Under the pieces are notes generated by a model. The model was not told the DNA's origin. It saw only the letters and a list, made by a program, of their open reading frames with translations, and did no database searches. Below, one piece after another: positions 10,901-22,900 of a DNA stretch of 35,407 nt (positions are counted from its first letter, which is position 1; each line of letters opens with the position of its first letter). Source of the stretch: Acanthaster planci (taxonomy: Eukaryota > Echinodermata > Asteroidea > Valvatida > Acanthasteridae); the NCBI RefSeq assembly GCF_001949145.1, contig NW_019091372.1:1601167-1636573 (forward strand), read 5' to 3'. Position numbers and translations under genes: made by a program.

Positions 10901-13900
10901 GTGACTGGATTCTTTCTCGTAGATGCCCCGGTTCTGTGACAAGTCAAGGGAGTGTTTACTCTGTAGACAATAAGTCGTTATCGTTTCTGCCTGTTGAGCT
11001 TGGTGTTTTGGGGGCATTGGAAACGAAGTGCATGGTTTGGTTGGTTTTCAGAATGGGATTTGGTTTCCGCTGTGTGGAGTTGGCACTGCGTATCTGCTCA
11101 GAGGTTAGAAAGGAAAGAAGAGTGTCTGTCAATGAAGGATAACCGGGTGCCTTCACCCCTTGCATGGATTTAACTATAAAACCAGGCCCACGTTCATGGA
11201 GTTGCTCGGCAGAGGAATTTAATGTGACCATTTTTTACAGACAATCGCAAAAAGTGTCGATTGTACGTCTGTTTGGTTGGTAGCCGGTTATTGCCACGCG
11301 AGAGCTTTTCAGCACTCGGCCAATTTTTGCGCTCAGTAGCTCTGTGAAAACCGGCCCCTGCTTTTTCATCGTATGCTCTCTGTGCCGGGTTGACAGAGCG
11401 CCCTCGTTTGCCACTGCACGGGGTCCATCACAGAGGTACTTGTGGATGCTTTTTAGGGGGAGGGGAAGGAACGAGCATGCACTGATGACTTCATTTGGTG
11501 TGCAAGCATGACCGAGCACCGACACAGGAAAAAACAAAGTTACTAATAAAAAATCCCCTCTTCTCTCGCCATCTGTTTATGTTTTATAGGCGGAGAACGA
11601 GAGACTTCACATGGCCAAGAGCAGGGAATCGGACCATGGTTTGTACAGTAATTTCCAGGGCTTGTCCATGTACACTTCATTCCTTTAATTGGGCCCAGCG
11701 AGCTCTTTATTTAGTCTTCTGGCCCCCTCGCGGTTATCCCTTCAAAACACTTTACCCTGATCATGCTGGCATAGTGCATAAAAAGCATGTTCAGTGTCAG
11801 TCTCCTTTGATATTTGGTTATTGAGTTTCGCAGCTTTATTAAATTGGATTCCATCAATTTAGCAGGGAGTCTTGCAGCCGCCTTATTTCTCCCTGCTCTT
11901 CTGACATTTCTCCCAGCGTCACTTAAATGTTGGTCAATGCTGTGCAAGACCCTGGCTGTGGACAGACAGTCTAGATGCATCACTTGAGCGAACAAATTTA
12001 TTGGAGTGGAACAAACAGCCCACGGAGGCGTGCACTGAATAAGGCCGCTTCGTAAGCACAGAGCCAGAGACACAGAGTTTAAGAAATGGCCCACACAGAG
12101 ACCGCACAACCTCTTCTCCTGTGTTTGACTCGGTTTCCTTGTCCATATTTCGTAGCTTTGGAGGTGGAGAAACTGAAGAGAGCTGTGGAAACCCTCCTGG
12201 CTGCAAATCACGAGAAGGTAAATGCTGATGTTGGCATTGGCCATGCAACCCATCTTCCCTCCTGTTGTTTCCCGGGGGAGGGGGGAATACAGTAACAAAC
12301 TCCCCCCCCCCATGGAATGACTAATCAAATGCAGTGATGCTTAATAACCAAGCCTTTCCCTGATAATTGATCGTTGGCTGTGACAATTTCCTTCCGACTC
12401 TTGATCGTGGAAAGTGAAAAGCTGTCTTGGCATGACGACCAAATATCACACCTTGGTCAAGGAAATACTATTCCCCTCCCCCCCAAGAAAGAAAATAGAT
12501 TCAACCTAATTGCAGCAGAACTCGAGCCTTGACCACAAAGAGATGAGAGTTTTGAGACTGACTTGATCTCAAAGACCTGAGACTTTAAAGGTACTAATTC
12601 TGACCGCAGGTCCATCAACATCACCATGAACACTGGGCGTTAGCATTCTTTTTCCTCATGTTTTGAACTGCACAGACAGAGTAAATGCCCTCTCGATTTC
12701 CTCACAGGACAAAAAGATCGAAGACTTGAAAAAGACCATCGTGCGGCACCAACGGGTGCAGGAGCTGATGATGAACTCCCCGAGTCGCAGGGTTGATGGC
12801 AACTCACTGGAGGACGAGCCAATCCGATCGGACAGCTTCTCCACCAGCAGCTCTGTGGGGCTGGCCGACACGGAGGAAAGCCCCACCAAGAAGGAGAGAC
12901 AAGCGGAGGTCAGCAGTCCAAAATCGATGCTTTCGTGGACAAATTTGTGCATTTGTCGGCCAAAATAGTCACTCCTTGATTTCTGTAAAAGGACATGGTT
13001 TCTAATGTCCTCTTGATTTCTGTAAATAGACAAGATTCCTAATGTGGCCTTCCTGATTTCCATAAATAGACATGGTTTCTAATCCGGTCCTATTGATTTC
13101 TGTAAACAGACATGGCTTTATTCTTTTAGTCTTTTCATACTTTTTTATGACATTTCGGATGACAGACACCAGTGGACCTTACAAGTGCGTCCACCACCCC
13201 TGACGAAGTGGCCCCCCGGGTGGACTCGCCCGTCTCCATGCCGTCGGATGGGAGCACCGATGCAGGTAGGGCCGATTCATTGTCACAGAGGGGGTCACAA
13301 GACGAGAGGAAGAACCTCTTGAAGAGGAGATCGGCCAGCCTGGAGGACATCAAGCCGGCAGCGATGACCGTCACGGTGGGTGGAACATTTCTGAGAAAGC
13401 GGCACTTGTCAGATCTTGGCTGTCTGTCCGACCTCAGCTTGAGGGTTATGTATCATGAATTCAGTCCCATGACTTTAAGCCCTCCGGCTCAATGTACGTG
13501 TACATGTAGTTGCTATTATTTTGCCGCAGAAATGTCATATTGTCTAAAATTCTGAGACAGGTTGGAGTATTGAAGTTTGCTGTGTCTCCCTAGAAATTAT
13601 CACTGTGCGGGCTCCAAACTTGTAGACTAATCCAATTTACTGAATCAGGTGTTTATTGTCGTGATGGTAGAGCGCCGTACTCAAGTAAACGGTGTTTGGT
13701 CAGGCGTATCTAGCTTGGAGTAGTGGTGTGCGTATTTTGTGGGTGTCGTAGGCACCCAATCCCACAATTGGAACCGGTACCTGACATTTATCAAACACTT
13801 CGTTATCTGCGTCCAACGCCCAGGCCTATGTTGGAGAACTTGCCACTAACTTTGCAAATCCATTACATGTTGGCTCGGGCACCAGGTGTCTGCCAAGCTT

Positions 13901-16900
13901 CTCTGTTTGTCACCAGTGAGGGCGCTGTCATGCACTTACAGGATGATGATATTCCACCGTGCATAGCCTCAAGTGATGCGTATTTGTCGATGTCTTTATG
14001 ACTTCTTTCCTTTCAGAACGAGACGAGCTCAGGGATCCACCAGCAAGGCTACAGTACCCTCCCCTCACCCCGCAACAAGAACAGGGAGTTCCAGTTTGCC
14101 CAGCCGGCCCCGCCCACTGCCCCGCCCGCAGCCCAGCAGCACCAGCAGCCGCCTACCACCTCCGCCTCTTCCTCTGCCACCGCCACCGCCCTACAAGGTA
14201 GCCCAGACTCTAGGCAGGGACGGAAGGACCGGTCGGGGTCCTTCGGTCGGGGGCTGTTTAAGGTCCGAGGCTCCAAAAAGACCTCCAGCGCACCTAACCT
14301 GGGTGAGGGTCCTGGCTTTGCATGCATGCACTCATTCACGTTTGCACACCACCCGTCGGCCCAGGCTAGCCAAGGCTACCGATGTGTCAACTCTCACGCT
14401 CTGGTCAACGCAGATAAGATTGACCCGAAGATCACGACATCTTCCGAGCTTGATTCAGAGATGACGCTATCAGGTTGCGCTGAAATTTGTGTGAGTTCAC
14501 TTTCTTGGAAAACCCGCAAATGTTGATGACCTTTCTTCGGAAGGTGAGGGACTAAAAACGAATATGCTGTACTCTCACTTGAAAATGATGTTCCACTAAC
14601 AGCCTAGACCGAAGAACAATTTAAAACGAAAAGAACTACACATAATCCCAAATTTTCTGAGTTTGTTCACATTCTAAAGTGAGCTTTTCTGAGCTGAGAT
14701 GTCTTTGCTTTTGATAGCTTGGGCCGTGTTAACTCATCTCATACTGATTTCCAGTTTCTTGATATTCGATGTGTCCCGTTGAATGTCCCTTGTGTCCTCC
14801 GTGTGAACTGTGCCGTATAGCATGAATGTCACTTCACTGCCCGAGGGTATGTATGTTTCCAAGTGTGTGACATCCTTCACTGTGAATCCGGAATGAGCAG
14901 CGCAGTGCGTGTGAGAGACATTGCTGAGACGCGAGGAAGGCCGCCATGTCTTAGCACACGTTACCTGCATTTGAGCATTAACCCTTTGAATGTGTTCCAC
15001 GTACATTTGTTCTATGATTCAGTGGCATGATGGTTATGTTGAATGTGTGCTGCCTGAAGGTATGTATGTATTTTGATTTACTAACAAAAGTTGACCACTC
15101 ACTGTTCTTTGCATGATATAACACCACACCTCGACACTGCATGAAGGTATGTAGGAAGTGAAAAAACTGTACCAGCACAGTACACTATGCATGGCTTCAA
15201 ACCCGACTTACATGTAGAGAAACCCCAGTCTACTTAAAAACGTTTGAACCAAAGATTTTTTATACCTAAAAACTTGGAAGTGACGTTTGCTTCCTTTTAT
15301 TGGAGTCATAATCACGTCATATTCATAGAAAAATTCTTCCATGTCATGCAGGAAAAATGTGTAGTGGGGTAAGATGTGGACATTTCAGTTCAGAATGATT
15401 TTTACCCATTCTGTCAACATTCTGAACTTGTCCAAAAGGGTTCATCAAGTTTAGAAGTCTCTGTCTTTGAGTGATCAAAATTTATATGAAGCCTTAAACA
15501 ATTCGGGCGCTTCACAGTAGTGCGCCACCAAGAGTTTGCAATGCGTTGGCCAATTGCAACCTGCAAAATCTGTCGACTCTTTTCAAACGCGCATTTGGTC
15601 GACAGATTTCGCGCATCGTGATTGGCCGACGCGTTGCAAACTCTTGGTGGCGCACTTTTGTGAGACAGCCGTATTGTGGAAGGTTCCATGACTATTCTGT
15701 ACATTCTCGGGGACTCACACAGATCTCAAGTAGGCGAGTACACTCTGTAGTTATCAAACCAAACGACAGAACCTTGAAAATGCACACCTAAACAATCTGA
15801 AGGAGTGTATTAAAACACATTCTATCTTCAAAAGATGAAGGATAGGAACAGAAGCCCGGATGGGGTAAGTGATTGAAACAGTTGCGTGAATCCACCGCCA
15901 CCATGATCAAAATCATTGCCTCTTTCAAGCTGGCACGCACCTTGCACAAGCGGAGTGATGCGTCATTGCTCTGCACTTCTTTTCTTTTGAGTCCGAGTCC
16001 ATCTTTGTTCCTTCCAAATCCCATCCCATCCATACCCCGTCACCCACCCCCTCTCCCCCGACACCGCCTGTCATGGTCACCCTGAACAACTGGCACCCTC
16101 AGTGACTAAAACTTCTAAAAGCGTGAATCCGTAAGTTGAAGTGTGCGCCCTCGCTGGCAAAGGAGAGACAGACTGGTGGGGAGTTTTCCCCCACCAGATT
16201 GGTTTACGCGCCCGGCGCACATGCGAAGACCGTACATTCCAACATAAAATGGGCGCGCATGCTCAGCGTGCCCGTGCCAGACGTGCGAAAACATGAGTGC
16301 TTGCCGTTTGCCTGTAAAAACACACCCTCTTTTGTTCCCATCCGGAGCAGATATTGACAGGCTCTGTTGGCCACAGAGTGCCTCAGTTTTGTGCACATTC
16401 TGTCGAAACCGGACAGCCACATTGCCTACCAGTGGCATATCTGAACCAACAAATACACATCATGTGACCCACAATGGAGTCCATTTTCCTTTCCTGCGCT
16501 CCTTTCATGCTTGTTACCAGCTTCCAGCTTTGAGTTGGGTTTCGTTTGATTCCTCTACCATCCTGTTCCTTTCTTCCCACCCCCCCTTCTCCCATCGCTC
16601 TGCCTCTCCCCTCCGGCCAGGGAGCTTCCACGCCCAAGTCCCCTTCCTGTAGTTTTTGGCATTGTGCAAAAATGCATCTCATTCAAATTTCTTTTGGTCA
16701 TGAATATTCAACATGAGTTGTCCCATATTCAAAAGAGGAAGGGTTAATTACCAGTTCTGGCATACTTTTCAAGGTGGACAGATACATGTATGTAATTGAT
16801 CACCTCATGCATATTCATCAGGGGAGGAGTGACTTGTTCAGATTTATTTTGCACATCACCGGCACAATAATCACTATACATATTCACAAGAGAGGTCACC

Positions 16901-19900
16901 ATGGCACTCACCAGCACATCATGCAGAGCCAAGAGTCCGGCATATTCAATAAGGGGAGGGTTTAAAATGCAAATTTATGAACCTGTAGTAACCCAGTAAT
17001 TCAATTTTTCCATGACTTCCAACACTTGTTGATAAAGCCGTGTTGAATGCATTTGGTTGCAGCTTCTTAATCACCGCCAGCTTTCCCCAGGTTTTGATTT
17101 GCAGTCTGCCCTGCATGCTGTTTGAATTAACTCTTGAACTGTGTTTTTGATACATGTTTTTATCAGCCTTGATCTAGCTCCACAAAGGAATTTGACCGAT
17201 TCAGCAAGAAATCGTCAGTTTTTTGTAAATTGCAAATCTTTTTGGATACCCTTAAAGTTAGTGGTAGGTTAACGCGGATCCTTAATATAGCTACACATTA
17301 CCATGCAAAGATGATAGTGGAATTATTTTTAAAAAAATTTTCCATCTGAAATAAGGAAGATGAGAATATTTAAACAATGTTTCTGAGAAATGCTGATCGA
17401 TAGAAATTACTTTATTGTTAGTTTATGAACGTCTATTGCATAAAAGTTACTCTTCTGCCCATGAGTATGGAGTTCTCGGTCCCAAACAAATATTCCTGTT
17501 GAAGGAATCAGTGGATGTGTACAACGTTTAGTCCTAAAGCACACAATTTATTGGCAGTTTTTATCTAAGGAACAAATGATTGCGCATTTATTGTCAATTG
17601 TAAGTAGACAAGCGTTATGATAATTGATGTATTTGTGGTCAGTTTGGACTCTTTGTGAACACCTGTCGTTTCCATGGTGACCACAGCTTCCACCGAATCG
17701 GACGGAGAGGACATCGTCCGGCGCAATCGGAAGGTGAACTTTTCGGACCTCCCCACGCAAGGAACCCCGCCCTCTGAGAGGAGGAAAAAGAAAGGAGGCA
17801 TCAAAAAGCTGTTTGGAAAGTGAGCAAATTTTGTTTCTAAAGAGACCTTGGAGCGAGGAAAAGATCAGAAAAAGACCAGCAGTGTATAAAAAACAAAAGT
17901 AAAGGTTGTGGGAGACTATTTGATGCAAGAAACCCACACTGTTACAGGTTTCCAGAAAGCACACTTTCCGAAACAGTAGGAAAAGGGTTTAGGTCTTTGC
18001 CTTGTGATTTAGGTACGGACTATTAGTACTTTGGCAGGACAGAATTGCAGAGATGTGACGATATGTGATGTCTGAAGTGTCTTGTCACGGGCACCGTAAC
18101 TCAGCAGTGCAGCACGCTGCAACATGCTGCAGCTATCACCACACTCTTGATGCCGCTGCTGTCACCACAGTATACCAGTATACACCACGACCTTGTCACG
18201 TTGTGGTACAGTGTAGTACCGAGGTTCTTGCCTTCTGGTGTGCGGTTGTTAAGTTGTAGCTGTGATGTTGTCTTTTCATTGTCAGGTTGAAGAGGAGCAA
18301 CTCTGCCTCCCTGACCTTTGAGGACGAGGAGGAGGAGGATGTGCCGGTGGAGTTCCGTCGTGGCGGCCGGTTCAGGGCCACGGCCGGACCCAGACTTGGA
18401 TGGACTGGGCTTCGGGTCAACAGGTGAGAAGCCGTGTCCTCAGTCAAGCTCATTGCTGTCCCCTTGCATGTCCTGTCTCAACTAAGTCTAAAAGTGGAGT
18501 GCACAGCTAATGGGGTTGACTTGTAAGAAACACCCTTTGTCATTGATCACTTGAATAGCTTGGAATGTTACTTGACTTGTGATGGACTACTGAGGACTGG
18601 TGATGGAGTTCAGAGGACTCATGATTGACCAGCGAGGACTTCTGATGGATGTCTGAGGACTTGTGATGGATTTAACTACAGAACTACTGAGTAGTCCATG
18701 CTCAAAACGGTGAAATTTTTTGTAGCCCTGTCCTGACAGTAGCTCGCACTTTATGCATGGATCTGGCATCTTTTGTCTTTGTTTTTTTTTTTGCAGAGAT
18801 ATTGACGCCCCTTTTGCCAAGTGGGAGGGTGATCAGGTGGCAGCCTGGCTGCATGAGATGGGCCTGGGCCAGTACATGTCCATGTGTCGCGTCTGGGTCA
18901 AGAATGGCGCTACACTCCTCAAAGCCTCACCCCTGGACTTAGAGAGGGTAAGACTCGGCCATCATTTGGACCAATTTCTACCCATTCTTGTCTGGCCTGG
19001 TGCTGCGAAATGTTGATCATGTACTAGCCTCCAAGGCAGGTTCACTTTATGTAACTGGTGCCCGATTGACTTGTGGTTGACTTGATGGCTTGTGAAAGGT
19101 TTGTAATTGACTAGTGATGGCTCGCAATTGAATTGTCATTGATTTATGATTGACTTACGATTAGCTTGTGATTGAAATGTGTAATTGACCTACGAGCGAG
19201 TTAAGATAGACTTCTGATGACGTATGATTGATTTATGATTGACTCTGATGACTTATGATTGATTTATGATTGACTTCTGATGACTTATGATTGATTTATG
19301 ATTGACTTCTGATGACTTATGATTGATTTATGATTGATGCTGATGACTTATGATTGACTTCTGATGACTTGCAATTGATTTATGATTGACGCTGATGACT
19401 TATGATTAGCTTGTGATTGAATTGTCATTGACCTATGAATCAGTTACAATAGACTTCTGATGACCTGCGATCGAATTTTTATTGACTTATGATTGATTTA
19501 TAATTGACCTCTGATGACTTACGATTGATTTATGATTGACGCTGATGACTTATGATTAGCTTGTGATTGAATTGTCATTGACCTATGAATCAGTTACGAT
19601 AGACTTCTGATGACCTGCGATCGAATTGTTATTGACTTATGATTGATTTATGATTGACTTCTGATGACTTACGATTGACTTTTGATGACTTGAGAACACC
19701 TGTGATTGATTTATAGTGAATTGTGATCACTCGCTTACAACCTAAGAAGCCCCCCCCTCCCTTCCTTGTTCTCTTAGGAGCTGGGTGTCAGGAATGTCCT
19801 CCATCGCAAGAAGCTCCAACTGGCCCTGCAGGCCATGGGCTCGGAGGAAGGGGACAGGTTCAAGGGCCTGGACCACAACTGGGTGACCCGGTGGCTGGAC

Positions 19901-22900
19901 GACGTAGGTCTACCTCAATACAAAGATGCCTTCAGTGAAGCTAGGATTGATGGGCGAATGCTGCACTACCTGACCGTGGTAAGGGTCAGAGACAGAAATG
20001 ACAGGTTTACATTTTTACCACTTTGTGCGGGGGCACTCAGTTTCTTGCACATAGGCTTTGTACACGAAACCGAGAGCTTAAAATCAGACAAAAGAGCTGG
20101 GCCTTTTAACAAAAGACTGTACTCGGGAATTGCCAACATGTTTCCAGTTGTCAATAGCGGAGGAAATCCGTCATTGCTTTGAAAGATTATACCACAGTTT
20201 GTGGCATTCAGCGAAAGCGGATTACCCCGGGAGACAAAAGCACTCCAGCTATGAACGATACAATACCGCTGCAGGCTAATCTGGCCCCTATTGAAAAGAT
20301 GCCATTAGTGTACTGTGCCGGATTCGGGAACAAAAGAAATTTACATCACACCGCACAATCTTGGCTCATTTTACGAGGCGGCAGGGCCTGGCTGAAATGC
20401 TCAGGCATCAGTAGATGTTGTCTGTCAGATTAGAGTAGCCACCAAGCAGTCATTCGTGTGGGTGTAAACGTCCAGTAAATGAAGTTATGATTTTTTGAAG
20501 AATTTTGAAAACGGAAAATCTTGAAAATCCCCAGTTCTACATCATGCAACCTCAAATAACACCCTTTTGACTTTTGGCTGAGTTGAAATTTAGCATGTCT
20601 GTGTACAGTCATCCAACAGTGCTGAAATGGTTGCACCCTTGCGACAGTGATTGGTTCTTATTTTGGTTGTCCTTGCTGTCTGTTTCAGGATGACCTCCTT
20701 CTGATGCGAGTGACCAGCGGCATGCATCACGTCAGTATTATGCGGGGAATCCAGTGTCTCAGGCTGCACAACTTCCAGCCCAATTGCCTGCGACGTCGAC
20801 CGACAGACGAAGTAAGTTCTTGTCTTCTTACCTACCCCACCCCCACAAATCAAAGGAAACTATCAAGGCACGACAGCCGAGTTTGTAGTGGTTGTGCATA
20901 CCTACCATATCAGATTTCAACCATCTTTGACCAATTAATTGTCATTCACCGCGGCTTTCCATCATGTACATGTTCATCAAAGGGCAAAGCAAATTTATTT
21001 TGGTCGGTAGTAGGTTTAGGATGTAAAAAGAACATTACTTTCTCATTAATAACAGTGGGAATCAACCATCCCTGAGGAGCATGTAATGAGTGCCAGTGTC
21101 ATTTTGTGCACATTCTGTTGAAAAAAAGTTGCATACATTTCCAGAAGTTAGTTCCCAAAGCGGTGTTGCATGCAGTTTATATCCTTCATGGGATCCAGTA
21201 ACTAGTTCACATGTTATAAGTACTCTTTAGCGTAGCTTCCAGTGACTTTTAGAATTACAATGTGCCGGTTCTTCAAATTTCAGGTACCAGTGGAAGACTG
21301 TGACCCAGCAGTAGTTTGCTTACAGTTTGCACAGTTTCTCTTTTTTTCCAGATTTTTGTCTTTACAGTTATTATTCAGCTGATTACCATCTGTTTCTTTT
21401 CACAGAATTGGTTTACTGAGGTTAAAACAATGCCCCCCTGGAGTTCAGAATTGGTAAACAAAACAAGCAAACACACAAACCAACGGTTGGGGCATGCTCA
21501 GTGTGGATTTTGGTCGTTGCTGTTGCACGGTTGTTAACTCGCAGATCTGAAAATGGGACATGTTCAGTAGACTGGCCTGTATTTTTGCTCCATGAAATTG
21601 CAGAACGCCATTTGCAAGTACACCTGAAACGTGCAGGGTTGCTTTGTGTTACACTGCATTGTGGGATAGCTTGTGGGCCAAAAAATGGGCATGGGCGACT
21701 TATGCTCAAAGAGTCCCGACTATCTTTAAGTGGGTGCCTGCAGTCATTCATACCATTTGATTACAGAATGTGTCTGTTGGGTTGGCAGGTCTTTTTGGGA
21801 CCAGAGTCAAGTTGAAGTTAAGCGGTAATGAAACCGTTTGAATTAACTCTTGAAGTGAACTGCAGATCAGGACTAATTCTGGGGGCAGGTGTGACATGAA
21901 TCGGGAAACGGGCAGAGTTTCCATTAGCTCTTTAGGGACGCGAGCCGGTCGTATGCAGTCCTTTGAGAAAGTAATAATCTGGTGTGAGTTTGGATTTGGG
22001 AGTGAATTAGACTTTAAAACTCGTTGATTTCTGGCTACTGGAGCAAATTGTGGCCGATCTGTTCCATTTTGAGATCTGCGTTTGCCTTGGTGATGTTCAG
22101 TGTGTTGTATGTCCAAATCCATAAAGAGTATCAGTGAATTATGTATGGCTAGAAACTTCACGTGGTGGTATGCAATATACCGGTAGCTGCCTGATATCTG
22201 TCATCATACTCATAGCAAGAACCAGTTTGTTCTTAACTTGTAGCTCTAAGAAATTGACAAATGCCCGGCAGATTCACTCTTTTGGTTTATCCTACTTACC
22301 TTTGCCAACGGACAGTCCCTTTAAGTTTAAATCCAGCCATATGGTAATGCACAGTTAATACTTAACCTTGGTGCTGTCTGTGTTTACAGTGCATACATTG
22401 CTTAAAGGAACTGAGTGTGTTCCATGGAGAGCTATAAAATGCGGTGGTGTACATGTAATTTATATTTTTGGTTTGGAAAAAATTTTTTTTTGATTGTTAG
22501 ATATGAGAAAAAGAAGAAAAAGAATTGATTTGGAAGGGGAGGGGCCGTTGTGGTAGGTGCTCATTGATCATGAAGTCAAAGAGAAGTTTTTTCCTCTCGA
22601 AACGGTATGCAAGAATTGCCAAGAACCCTTGTGAGTGATCTTAATGTTGTAGAGTTTGGAAGCAGTATCTCTCAGCATGGTGATTATTTTTTGGGTTCAC
22701 TTCCCTTTTTGTTTAGTTACATTGTCAGTATTTGTGGAGATTATTTTCTGAGTTAGTGAGATACAGAGTAGTCTTGTCAGTTCCTTTAAATACTGTAGCT
22801 TCACCTCTGCATGGCCCCCGAGGAACGCTTTCAAGAATGTCAAATGTGCATAGATGCTACATGTATGTCCAGAAGGCATCTTTGGACAGGTGTCAGACTT

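Larger units (their letters stand above)
14303..17686 (+). other. 3.4-kb liprin-beta intron
   Basis: The flanking exons join cleanly in phase 1, giving SAPNLASTESDG like SAPNLAETEKE of vertebrates. The intron contains a possible cassette exon (14375-14473), a foldback element (15487-15690), a C-rich tract (16010-16070) and repeated CATATTCA-containing segments (16726-16965). Confidence 0.75.

Noticed and set aside
11711-12328. 205-residue minus-strand open frame
   Set aside because: Antisense to a proven liprin-beta exon (12156-12217), with no hydrophobic pattern or domain and no splice support. Its composition looks like an accidental open frame.
13166-13265. Alternative short form of the linker exon using GCAG|GTAGGG at 13265/13266
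   Set aside because: The 100-bp exon would shift the next exon out of the frame that encodes the conserved GRGLFKVR and SAPNL block. The full 210-bp exon keeps phase 0.
14846-15160. GGTATGTATG repeats as multiple splice donors
   Set aside because: Three 'gaaggtatgtatg'-like copies (14846, 15056, 15143) have no open frame before them. Simple sequence is more likely.
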